Source: Plantactinospora sp. BC1 (GTDB lineage Bacteria; Actinomycetota; Actinomycetes; Mycobacteriales; Micromonosporaceae). Taken from it: DNA of 64,000 nt. The notes below the pieces were generated by a model that searched no databases, was not told the DNA's origin, and saw only the letters and a list, made by a program, of their open reading frames with translations. The position numbers were made by a program, and so were the translations under genes. The stretch's first letter is position 1, and each line of letters begins with the position of its first letter. This document shows positions 56,636-64,000 of this stretch, piece by piece. The DNA lies in contig NZ_CP028158.1 of assembly GCF_003030345.1 (NCBI RefSeq), positions 3,224,001 to 3,288,000 of the forward strand. Reading direction: 5' to 3'.

Positions 56636-58366
56636 TCAGCCGTGCCAGGAGCGCCAGAGGGCGGCGTACGCGCCGTCGGCCCGGAGCAGCTCGTCGTGGC
56701 TGCCCAGCTCGGTGATCCGGCCGTCCGCCATCACCGCCACCCGGTCCGCGTCGTGCGCGGTGTTCAGCCGGTGCGCGATCGCGATCACCGTACGCCCGGC
56801 GAGCACCGCGGCAAGCGCCCGCTCGGTACGCCGGGCCGTGGTCGGGTCGAGGGCCGCGGTCGCCTCGTCGAGGATCAGCGCGTGCGGGTCGGCGAGGACC
56901 AGCCGGGCCAGTGCGAGCTGCTGCGCCTCGGCGGGACTCAGCTCCCGGGCCCCGTCGCCGAGTTCGGTGTCGAGGTCGTCGGGAAGGTCGGCGTACCAGT
57001 CGGCACCGACCGCGACCAGCGCGGACCGCATCTGCGCGTCGGTGGCGTCCGGGGCGGCGAAGGCGAGGTTGTCCCGCAGCGAGCCGATGAAGACGTGGTG
57101 CTCCTGGGTGACCAGGGCGATCCGGCGCCGCCGCTGCGCCGGGTCGAGGTCGGTGACCGGGCAGCCGCCGAGGCTCACCTCGCCGTGCCGGGGGCGGTCG
57201 ATTCCGGCCAGCAGCCGGGCCAGCGTCGACTTGCCGGCCCCGGACGGGCCGACGATGGCCAGCCGCTCGCCGGGCCGGACCGTCAGGTCGATCCCGTGCA
57301 GCACGTCGGGGCCGTCGGCGTAACCGAAGCGGACACCCCGGACCTCGATCTGCTTCCCGGCCGGCGAGGCGCCCCGCCCGCGCGGCTCCGGCGGCACCTG
57401 GCCGACCCCCAGCACCCGGGCGAAGGAGGCGAGGCCACGCTGTGCCTGCTCCATCCACTGGAGGATCTGGTCCAGCGGACCGATCGCCTGTTGCAGGTAG
57501 AGCGCGGCGGCGACCACCTCGCCGAGGGTGACCAGCCCGTTGTCGAGACAGAGGCCGCCGACCAGCAGTACCGCCGCGATCGGCAGCGGATAGCTCGACT
57601 CCACCACCGGATAGAAGACCGAACGCAGCCGCAGGGTACGCCGCCGGGACGTCCAGACCCGCCCGATCCGGGCCCGGCCGTGCGCGACCCGTTCGCCGCT
57701 GAGCCGGAGCGCCTCGACGGTCCGGGCGCCCTCGGCGGTGGTGGTCAGCGCCTCGGTCAGCTCCGCCGACGCGGCGCCCTCGGCGAGGTACGCCGTGGAG
57801 GCCCGCCGCAGATACCAGCGGGTCACCGCGACGATCGACGGCAGCCCGGCCAGCGCGGCGACACCGAGCACCGGATGCAGCACGAAGATCACTCCGAAGA
57901 GCAGGGTCAGTTGTGCCGAGGCGATGACCACCACCGGCACCACCTGGCGGACCGTGACCCCGACCGTGGCGACGTCGACCGAGCTGCGGGTGGCGAGGTC
58001 TCCGGTGCCGGCCCGCTCGACGACCGAGACCGGCAGCGCCAGCGTCCGGCGTACGAACTCCTCGCGGAGCCGGGCGACGGCGCGCTCCCCGAAGCGGTGG
58101 CCGGCGTACTGGGCGTACCGGGAGAGCACGGTCTGCACCACCACGCAGCCGACGATGGCCAACGCCAGCCGGTCCACCGTGCCGGTGCCGGCGCCGGCCA
58201 CCACCTCGTCGACGATGACTCCGAGCAGCCAGGGCGCGGCCAGCCCGGCGAGAGTCGCCGCCACGTGCAGTACCAGGATGACGGCGACCGCCCGCCGGTC
58301 CCGGGCGATCAGGTCCCACCCCGCCCGGCGTACCGTGCCCAGGTCCGCCACCGGCAGCCCGGTCAC
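56636..58366 (-). CDS. ABC exporter half-transporter, catalytic ATPase half
   Basis: A 576-residue membrane-fused ABC exporter half: six membrane segments in residues 1-310, then the ATPase domain. Walker A is GPSGAGKST, Walker B ALILDEATAALD, and the switch His is in AIAHRLN. The signature is degenerate (LSPAEAQQLALARL in place of LSGGQ). GTG 58366 overlaps the stop of the partner gene by 4 bp. With the partner it forms a heterodimer in which this half supplies the working Walker A/B and the partner supplies the intact LSGGQ. The substrate is unknown. Confidence 0.92.
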   Translation of the reverse strand: MTGLPVADLGTVRRAGWDLIARDRRAVAVILVLHVAATLAGLAAPWLLGVIVDEVVAGAGTGTVDRLALAIVGCVVVQTVLSRYAQYAGHRFGERAVARLREEFVRRTLALPVSVVERAGTGDLATRSSVDVATVGVTVRQVVPVVVIASAQLTLLFGVIFVLHPVLGVAALAGLPSIVAVTRWYLRRASTAYLAEGAASAELTEALTTTAEGARTVEALRLSGERVAHGRARIGRVWTSRRRTLRLRSVFYPVVESSYPLPIAAVLLVGGLCLDNGLVTLGEVVAAALYLQQAIGPLDQILQWMEQAQRGLASFARVLGVGQVPPEPRGRGASPAGKQIEVRGVRFGYADGPDVLHGIDLTVRPGERLAIVGPSGAGKSTLARLLAGIDRPRHGEVSLGGCPVTDLDPAQRRRRIALVTQEHHVFIGSLRDNLAFAAPDATDAQMRSALVAVGADWYADLPDDLDTELGDGARELSPAEAQQLALARLVLADPHALILDEATAALDPTTARRTERALAAVLAGRTVIAIAHRLNTAHDADRVAVMADGRITELGSHDELLRADGAYAALWRSWHG

Positions 58367-60267
58367 CGCAGCGCCCCCTCGCCGTCGACGGCCCCGCCGG
58401 CCGCCGCCAGCGGCTCGCCGTCCCGGGAGACCAGCGCCCGGTAGCCCGGGTCGCGGTCGAGCAGCTCGGCATGGGTGCCGGTGTCGACGATCCGCCCGTC
58501 GCGCAGGTGCGCCACCTGCTCGGCGTGCCCGAGCAGCAGCGGCGAGGTGGCGAGCAGGATCGTGGTGCGACCGGCCCGGGCGTCCCGGAGCCGCTGCGCG
58601 ATCCGCGCCTCGGTGTGCGCGTCCACCGCCGAGGTCGGGTCGACCAGGATCAGCACCTCGGGTTCGACCAGCAGCGCCCGGGCCAGGCGTACCCGCTGCC
58701 GCTGGCCGCCCGAGAGCCGGCGGGCCCGGGTGTCGATCGGGGTGTCCAGCTCCTCCGGCAGGGCCTCCACGACGTCCTCGGCGGAGGCGACCCGCAGGCC
58801 GGCCCGCAGCTCGGCGTCGGTGTGCTGCCGTCCACTGTGCAGGATCTCCCGCAGCGTCCCGGCGAAGAGGTAGGAGTCGTGGTCGGCGACCAGGATCCGG
58901 GCCCGCACCTCGGGCAGCGCGATCGCGGTCAGCGGCACCCCGCCCCAGGTCGCCTCGCTGGGTCGGTAACGGCCGAGCCGATCGGCCAGGGCGGTCGCCT
59001 CGGCCGGGTCGGCGGCGGCGACCCCGATCAGCCGCCCGACCGGCACGGTCAGCCCGGTGACCGGATCGTGCAGTTCGGCGGGACCGGCCGGGGCAGGCCG
59101 GAGCGCCCCGGCACCGGCGCCGTCCCGCCCCGCGCCACCCGCGCCGTCCCGCTCTCCGCCACCGGCGCCGTCCCGCCCCGCGCCACCGGCGCCGTCCCGC
59201 TCTGTGCCACCGGTTTCTCCCCGCCTCGCGCCAGCCGCGTCGTCCGGCTCCGGGCCGGTGACCTCGTCCGGGGTCAGCCGGAGCAGGGCGATGATCCGGC
59301 GGGCCGCGACCCGACCCCGGATCACCTGGTAGCTGCCCTGCATCAGGAACCACACCGGGACGATCAGCACCGCGACGTACCCGTAGACGGCGACGAGTTG
59401 CCCGATGGTGATCTCGCCGTGCACGGCCATCCGGGCGGCCAGCCAGATCACGGCGGCGAGGAAACCCGCCGGGATCGCGGTGGTCAGCGCCTCGATCCAA
59501 CTGCTGACCGCGCCGACCCGGTAGCCCTCGGCCCGCAGTTCCTGCGAGCGGACGGCGTACCGGCGGGCGAAGAGGTCCCGGCCGCCGACCCCGGCGAGGA
59601 CCCGCAGCCCGGCGACGATGTCCCCGGCCCGGGTGGTGAGCACGCCCTGCCGCTGCCGGTAGACGGACTCGGCCCGGTCCAGCCGGCGCAGCAGCGGCCC
59701 GATGAGGATCGCGACCGCCGGCACGCCGAGCAGCACACAGAGGGCGAGCCGTGGCGAGATCGACCAGAGGATGACCGCGACGACCGTGTACGCCAGTACG
59801 GCGCCGACGCCCGGCCCGGTCAGCGTCAGCACGTGCGAGGTGTTGGTGATGTCCGAGCCGCCGACCGTGGCCACCTCACCGGCGGCGAGCTTGCGCGGCA
59901 GTACCGCGCCGATCCGGGAGAGCTGCCGCAGGAGTACGGCGGCGGAGCGGGCGCTGGCGTCCTCCCGGATGAAGGTCATCGTCCGGTGCCGCTGAATCCC
60001 GAGCTGGGCCAGCCCGAGGCCGGCGACGACGATCGTGGCGGCCCAGAAGAGTAAGGCACGGGTGTTCCCGGTGCGCAGCCCGTCGTCGATCGCCCGGGAG
60101 ACGAGGTACGGCCGCAGCGAGAGCCCGACCATCCAGGCCGTGCCGAGCAGGCTGCCCCGTAGCACGCGTACGGGTTGGCTGCGCACCAGCCACCAGATGT
60201 AGCGCAGTGGTCCCCGGGTGTCCGGCACCCCCGGCTCGGGGTGCGGGAGCTGCGGGGACACCGCCAC
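58363..60267 (-). CDS. ABC exporter half-transporter, ATPase half without Walker A
   Basis: A 634-residue partner of the gene above. Six membrane segments are in residues 20-320. The ATPase domain has the intact signature LSGGQRQRVRLARAL, but the Walker A loop is replaced by VGRLIGVAAADPAEATAL, and Walker B reads VLILVDPTSAVD, so the usual catalytic Glu is Asp and the Mg-binding Asp is Val. It cannot bind ATP normally. A Gly/Asp/Arg-rich repeated linker of about 50 residues joins the membrane and ATPase domains. ATG 60267 is the start; the gene is divergent from a VOC gene. Confidence 0.9.
   Translation of the reverse strand: MAVSPQLPHPEPGVPDTRGPLRYIWWLVRSQPVRVLRGSLLGTAWMVGLSLRPYLVSRAIDDGLRTGNTRALLFWAATIVVAGLGLAQLGIQRHRTMTFIREDASARSAAVLLRQLSRIGAVLPRKLAAGEVATVGGSDITNTSHVLTLTGPGVGAVLAYTVVAVILWSISPRLALCVLLGVPAVAILIGPLLRRLDRAESVYRQRQGVLTTRAGDIVAGLRVLAGVGGRDLFARRYAVRSQELRAEGYRVGAVSSWIEALTTAIPAGFLAAVIWLAARMAVHGEITIGQLVAVYGYVAVLIVPVWFLMQGSYQVIRGRVAARRIIALLRLTPDEVTGPEPDDAAGARRGETGGTERDGAGGAGRDGAGGGERDGAGGAGRDGAGAGALRPAPAGPAELHDPVTGLTVPVGRLIGVAAADPAEATALADRLGRYRPSEATWGGVPLTAIALPEVRARILVADHDSYLFAGTLREILHSGRQHTDAELRAGLRVASAEDVVEALPEELDTPIDTRARRLSGGQRQRVRLARALLVEPEVLILVDPTSAVDAHTEARIAQRLRDARAGRTTILLATSPLLLGHAEQVAHLRDGRIVDTGTHAELLDRDPGYRALVSRDGEPLAAAGGAVDGEGALR
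59100..59220 (-). repeat. In-frame repeat encoding GGAGRDGAG-type linker
   Basis: Four units of about 30 bp (GCCGTCCCGCCCCGCGCCAC and variants) encode the repeated DGAGG linker in the degenerate exporter half. Confidence 0.8.
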
Positions 60268-60357
60268 AGGCTACCGAGGCGGGAATGGCCGACCCAGCCA
60301 TTTCAGCCGTGGGCGCAGGGATCGGCGGCTCCGGCGGTCGACTGCTAGCGTCGCCGG

Positions 60358-60744
60358 ATGCCGGTGTTGCGCAGCCCGCAGGTCATCCTGTTCAGCGAGA
60401 ACGTCGAACGGGCGGTGCGGTTCTATCTGGATCTGGGCTTCGCGGAGACCTTCCGGGTGCCGGCCGAGGGTGACCCGATTCACGTCGACCTGGTGCTCGA
60501 CGGTTACCGGATCGGCATCGCCTCGGCGGCCTCCACCCGGGACGACCACGGCCTCGACCCGATCGCCGAGGGTCAGCGGGTGGCCGTGGTGCTCTGGACC
60601 GACGACGTCCCGGCCGCGTACGCCGCGCTCACCGCGAGCGGGGCCCCGGCGTTGGCCGCACCGCACGAGTGGCTCGGCCGGCTGCTGATCGCCTGGACCG
60701 CCGACCCGGACGGCAACCCGGTGCAGCTCGTGCAGAACCGCTGA
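60358..60744 (+). CDS. VOC-superfamily protein
   Basis: A 128-residue glyoxalase/bleomycin-resistance fold protein. It has the paired beta-alpha-beta-beta-beta layout: QVILFSENVERAVRFYLDLG near the start and VAVVLWTDDVPAAYAALTAS in the middle, ending ADPDGNPVQLVQ, the classic VOC closing strand. The His/Glu metal ligands of enzymatic members are partly present (HVDLVLDG, QLVQNR). Substrate unknown; some such proteins sequester drugs. ATG 60358 has no strong ribosome site. A repetitive gene-free segment follows. Confidence 0.88.
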   Translation: MPVLRSPQVILFSENVERAVRFYLDLGFAETFRVPAEGDPIHVDLVLDGYRIGIASAASTRDDHGLDPIAEGQRVAVVLWTDDVPAAYAALTASGAPALAAPHEWLGRLLIAWTADPDGNPVQLVQNR

Positions 60745-60749
60745 CCGCC

Positions 60750-60900
60750 GGCCCGGCCAGCGGCACCGCCGGTCAGCAGCGGCGTCAGGCAGCAGCGGCG
60801 CCGGTCAGCAACCCGTCGGTCAGCAACCCCGTCGGTCAACAGCGCCGCCGATCGGCAGCGGCACCGCTGTCAGCAGCGGCGCCGGCAGACAGCGGCGCGG
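60750..60900. repeat. Degenerate CAGCAGCGGCGCC-type repeats
   Basis: About eight imperfect copies of GTCAGCAGCGGCGCC and GTCAGCAACCCCGTC occupy most of the gap between the VOC gene and the acetyltransferase gene. No open frame of coding quality is visible. It looks like a minisatellite and may act as a loose bidirectional terminator. Confidence 0.75.
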
Positions 60901-60901
60901 G

Positions 60902-61501
60902 TCAGCAGCGCAGGCCGAGGTAGGTGAGCGGGCCCGGGTCGGCGACGTCGACGACGTGGAAACCGAGCCGGTCGTAGAAGGCCCGGGCCGACCGGTTGTC
61001 GGTGATCATCCCGACGTGCAGCCCGGGTACGCCGGCCCGGCGCAGCGCCCCGACGAAGGTGTCGACCAGGGCCCGGCCGTGGCCGGCGCGCTGATAGCCG
61101 GGGAGCAGGTCGATGTGCAGGTGCGCGGGATAATCCTTCAGGTCCGGCAGGATCATCCGCTCCGGGGTGTGCAGCAGGTGCGCCATGACCTCGTCCGGGG
61201 TGGCCGGCTCACCGGCCGGTGCCGGATAGCGGTCCGCCACCCGGGGCAGCCACTCGTCCCGGAACCGCCGGACGAAGGCGGCGGTGTCGGCGGTGCCGAG
61301 GACATAGCCGACGGCCTGCCCGCCGTCGTCCAGCACGAAGGCGAGTTCCGGCTCCAGTTCGGCGTACGGGTGGGCGAAGATGTGCGGCAGGATGCCCGGG
61401 TCGGCGTACGAGCCGGAGGCGTCCTGCCCCGCGTCGGCGGTATGGATGCAGATGTCGTGCACGGCGGCCCGGTCGCCGGACCGGTACGGGCGGATCTCCA
61501 T
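60902..61501 (-). CDS. GNAT acetyltransferase, OGA C-terminal-domain-like
   Basis: A 199-residue GNAT-fold protein. Order of segments: RPYRSGDRAAVHDICIHTAD at the start, YAELEPELAFVLDDGGQAVGYVLGT, in part, then DLLPGYQRAGHGRALVDTFV, which is the acetyl-CoA loop (Q-R-x-G-x-G), and NRSARAFYDRLGFHVVD. The overall pattern is like the acetyltransferase-like domain at the end of human O-GlcNAcase and its bacterial homologues. ATG 61501 is likely; an upstream extension to 61852 is less so. The substrate is unknown. Divergent from the beta-helix carbohydrase. Confidence 0.87.
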   Translation of the reverse strand: MEIRPYRSGDRAAVHDICIHTADAGQDASGSYADPGILPHIFAHPYAELEPELAFVLDDGGQAVGYVLGTADTAAFVRRFRDEWLPRVADRYPAPAGEPATPDEVMAHLLHTPERMILPDLKDYPAHLHIDLLPGYQRAGHGRALVDTFVGALRRAGVPGLHVGMITDNRSARAFYDRLGFHVVDVADPGPLTYLGLRC

Positions 61502-61676
61502 CCCGGCAACATATCTACTGGTACCGCTCTCACACCTCCCCTCGACGGGGGCCGGGCCAACCCGGGGCAAGACCGTCCCGACCGCCGCAAGTGCCGCACG
61601 ATACGCGACAAACAGGCGCTTGAATGTGGACAGTTTTCTGCAATAACATGACGGCCCCCAGAGAAACGAGTTCCCG

Positions 61677-63812
61677 ATGTCACGGAGCATTCTCGGAGTT
61701 CCGTCGCACTGGTCCGGCCGACCGTCCCGCTGGCTCGCGGCAACCGCCGTGCTGGGAATCGGCCTCTCGACCATCACCCCCGCGCCCGCCCCCGCCGCCG
61801 CCGAGCCGACCGGCCTCGCCGTCGCCAAGCCGACCAACCTCGCCACCGGCAAGCCGAGCGGTCACGGCGCCGCCAAGCCGAGCGGTCACGGCGGATCCGC
61901 TCCGGTCGTCACCCGGGCCGGGCTCGACCCCGCGCTCGTCGCCGGCCGGGGCGCCGCCGTCGACTTCCTCGAACAGGAGGCGGAGCACGCCCGCACCACC
62001 GGTACCGTCATCGGCCCGGACCGGACCGCCTACACGCTGCCGGCGGAGGCGTCCGGCCGGTCGGCGGTGCGGCTGCACCCGGGGCAGTACGTCGAGTTCA
62101 CCCTGCCCAGGGCGGCCAACGCGATCACGGTCCGCTACAGCATCCCGGACTCGCCGGACGGCGGCGGGATCACCGCACCGCTGCACGTCACGGTGAACGG
62201 CAAGGGCCGGCAGACCATGACGCTGACCTCGGAGTACTCCTGGCTCTACAACCAGTACCCGTTCAGCAACGACCCCGACGCCGACCTGCTGCACCCGGAC
62301 TGGTGGATCACCGAGTGCGGCTGCGTACCGGCGGCCACCACACCGTTTCCGACGATCGCCAAGCCGTTCCGGCCGATGCACTTCTACGACGAGCAGCGGC
62401 TCCGGCTCGACCGCACCTACCGGGCCGGCGACCGGATCCGGCTGACCGCCCCGACCGGCAGCGACGCCGCCTGGACCGTGATCGACCTGCTCGACTCGGA
62501 ACTCGTCGGCCCGCCGAGGGTGCGACTCCTCGCCGCGAACGTGCTCGCCTTCGGCGCCGACCCGACCGGCCGGCGGGACTCCGCCGACGCGATCGACCGG
62601 GCGATCGCCTTCGCGAAGCGGACCCGGCTGACGGTCTACCTGCCGCCGGGGACCTACCAGGTCAACCGGCACATCATCGTCGACGACGTGACGATCGAGG
62701 GCGCCGGCAACTGGTACACGGTCGTCAAGGGCCGTCAGGTAGCCCTCGACCCGCCCGCGCCGGACGGCTCGGTGCACACCGGGGTCGGCTTCTACGGCAG
62801 GGACGCGGCCGACGGCGGCAGCCGCAACGTCCACCTCTCCGGCTTCGCCATCTCCGGCGACGTACGCGAGCGGATCGACACCGACCAGGTGAACGGCATC
62901 GGCGGCGCGATGAGCGACTCGACCATCGACGGGCTGCACATCCAGCACACCAAGGTCGGCATCTGGTTCGACGGCCCGATGCGGAACGTCCGGGTCACCA
63001 ACAACATCGTCGTCGACCAGATCGCCGACGCGCTGAACTTCCACACCGGAGTCACCGACTCGACCGTCCGGAACAACTTCATCCGGAACACCGGCGACGA
63101 CGCCCTGGCGATGTGGTCGGACCGGGTGGCGGACGCCCGCAACACCTTCGACCGGAACACCATCCAGACCCCGACGCTGGCCAACGGGATCGCCCTCTAC
63201 GGCGGCACCGACAACACGGTCTCGAACAACCTGATCGCCGACCCGGTCCGGGAGGGCAGCGGCATCCAGCTCGGCTCCCGGTTCGGCGCGGAGCCGTTCG
63301 CCGGCACCACCCGGATCACCGACAACACGGTGGTGCGGGCCGGGACGTACGAGCTGAACTGGAACATCGGGCTCGGCGCCATCTGGATCTACGCGCTGGA
63401 GCGGGACATCGACGCGGACATCCGGGTGACCGGCGACCACTACCTAGACAGCACGTACAACGCGATCATGCTGGTCAGCGAGTGGTCGGTGAAGGACCTG
63501 TACTCGATCGACGGGGTGAGCTTCGCCGACATCCGGGTCGACGGCACCGGCACCTCGGTGCTCAGCGCGCGGGCGGCCGGCGGCGCGTCGTTCGCCAACG
63601 TCGACGCCCGCAACGTCGGCGCGGTCGGGGTGAACAACTGCGGCTCGTTCAACTTCCCGCCGACCGGCTCCGAGTTCCGGCTGACCGACCTCGGCGGCAA
63701 CGACGGTGGCGGCACCACCGGCCCGTGGCTGGCGCCCTGGCTGCTGCCGAACACCATCACCTGCGACGACCGCCCGCCGGTCGTCCCGCCACCACCGCCG
63801 TCGCGCTGGTAG
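61677..63812 (+). CDS. Secreted beta-helix carbohydrase, GH87-like candidate
   Basis: A 711-residue exported protein. Signal peptide of about 42 residues (ending APAAA), then a short KPSGHGAAKPSGHGG-type spacer. Residues about 80-250 resemble the CBM35-like domain of alpha-1,3-glucanases (LEQEAEHARTTG, EASGRSAVRLHPGQYVEF). From about 290 there is a right-handed parallel beta-helix with RRDSADAIDRAIAFAKRTRL, LPPGTYQV, and repeated asparagine-rich turns (VRNNFIRNTGDDALAMWSD, NTVSNNLIADP). The GDDAL/WSD and acidic turns fit glycoside hydrolase family 87 (mycodextranase/alpha-1,3-glucanase). A Pro-rich end closes with SRW. ATG 61677 has only a weak ribosome site. Exact polysaccharide uncertain. 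Confidence 0.72.
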   Translation: MSRSILGVPSHWSGRPSRWLAATAVLGIGLSTITPAPAPAAAEPTGLAVAKPTNLATGKPSGHGAAKPSGHGGSAPVVTRAGLDPALVAGRGAAVDFLEQEAEHARTTGTVIGPDRTAYTLPAEASGRSAVRLHPGQYVEFTLPRAANAITVRYSIPDSPDGGGITAPLHVTVNGKGRQTMTLTSEYSWLYNQYPFSNDPDADLLHPDWWITECGCVPAATTPFPTIAKPFRPMHFYDEQRLRLDRTYRAGDRIRLTAPTGSDAAWTVIDLLDSELVGPPRVRLLAANVLAFGADPTGRRDSADAIDRAIAFAKRTRLTVYLPPGTYQVNRHIIVDDVTIEGAGNWYTVVKGRQVALDPPAPDGSVHTGVGFYGRDAADGGSRNVHLSGFAISGDVRERIDTDQVNGIGGAMSDSTIDGLHIQHTKVGIWFDGPMRNVRVTNNIVVDQIADALNFHTGVTDSTVRNNFIRNTGDDALAMWSDRVADARNTFDRNTIQTPTLANGIALYGGTDNTVSNNLIADPVREGSGIQLGSRFGAEPFAGTTRITDNTVVRAGTYELNWNIGLGAIWIYALERDIDADIRVTGDHYLDSTYNAIMLVSEWSVKDLYSIDGVSFADIRVDGTGTSVLSARAAGGASFANVDARNVGAVGVNNCGSFNFPPTGSEFRLTDLGGNDGGGTTGPWLAPWLLPNTITCDDRPPVVPPPPPSRW

Positions 63813-63838
63813 CACCGCGATCGCGCTGGTAGCACCGC
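63799..63838 (+). repeat. Duplicated 3' end of the beta-helix gene
   Basis: TCGCGCTGGTAGCACCGC is present twice, at about 63800 and 63821, so the last codons and stop (Ser-Arg-Trp-stop) are duplicated 21 bp downstream. Confidence 0.85.
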
Positions 63839-63877
63839 CGTCGCTCCGCCTGCACCGCTGTCGCGCCGCCGGCAGCG

Positions 63878-63922
63878 CCGGGGCGGGCGTCCGGGACATC
63901 GACGTCCGGGCGCCCGCCCCGG
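63878..63922. terminator. GC-rich hairpin after beta-helix gene
   Basis: CCGGGGCGGGCG at 63878-63889 pairs perfectly with 63911-63922, giving a 12-bp outer stem with additional inner pairing. It lies 66 bp past the stop and is a likely terminator. The rest of the window to 64000 shows no gene. Confidence 0.7.
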
Positions 63923-64000
63923 ATCGGCGGCCCGTCACGCGTACCGTGGGGTCGTTCCCACCGGCCCGCGACCCGGGCCCCGACCTCGCGGAAGGCGGAG

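Noticed and set aside
58367-59500. N-terminal extension of the catalytic ABC exporter half
   Set aside because: The extra residues are the antisense-frame shadow of the partner gene; GTG 58366 with a 4-bp overlap is the natural start.
62303-63832. Long plus-strand ORF in another frame of the beta-helix gene
   Set aside because: It is an Arg-rich shadow with no domain features; the other frame has a signal peptide and family motifs.

Overview
The window is high-GC actinobacterial DNA. GTG starts are common, most neighbouring genes overlap by 4 bp, and several families are typical of Micromonosporaceae (XRE/DUF5753 with DUF397 genes, an incomplete conservon, IniB-like proteins, CBM2-carrying chitinases, MarR-GNAT fusions). 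A Micromonospora/Plantactinospora-type soil or marine actinomycete is the best guess. No tRNA, rRNA, CRISPR array or intact insertion sequence was seen.

Layout. 1-906 is the 3' end of argS. 1005-3517 holds two small Cys-containing proteins, an XRE/DUF5753 regulator and four tandem DUF397 genes. 3637-4008 is a YCII protein. 4079-17595 is one large divergent locus. Leftward it has an IniB-like protein and two dynamin-like GTPases, in the same order as mycobacterial iniB-iniA-iniC. Rightward it has an Hsp70-like ATPase, a MalT-type LuxR regulator, conservon components A, B and C without the GTPase D, and a membrane-anchored CBM2-like protein. 17660-20740 holds a FetB-like permease, a degenerate BioD-like/SMI1 fusion and a CsbD protein.

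20832-31042 is an iron-regulated siderophore region: two FecCD permeases, an ATPase, a binding lipoprotein, then ATP-grasp ligase, NIS synthetase, NIS synthetase and PLP decarboxylase. The biosynthetic order matches the vibrioferrin genes pvsA-B-D-E, without the MFS exporter pvsC. A 59-bp repeat sits between the last two genes and looks like a chain of coupled mini-ORFs.

31276-46083 carries a MarR-GNAT-lipocalin-like fusion, an erythromycin-esterase homologue, a two-component system, an oxidoreductase, a HelD-type helicase, small membrane proteins, a GH13 enzyme, a DedA protein and a secreted GH18 chitinase. 46351-64000 carries a GH16 glucanase, a YbdK-type ligase, a CoA-disulfide-reductase-like flavoprotein, a DUF1707 protein, an SLC13/ArsB-type permease, a GntR-ABC operon, a Nei-type glycosylase, VOC proteins, a heterodimeric ABC exporter with complementary degenerate sites, a GNAT and a secreted beta-helix carbohydrase.

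Themes: carbohydrate degradation (chitin, beta-glucan, possibly alpha-glucan), iron capture, envelope-stress or membrane remodelling (the ini-like locus), and repeated use of very short coupled leader ORFs upstream of real genes. Functions are inferred from recognised family features in the translations. No database search was run.
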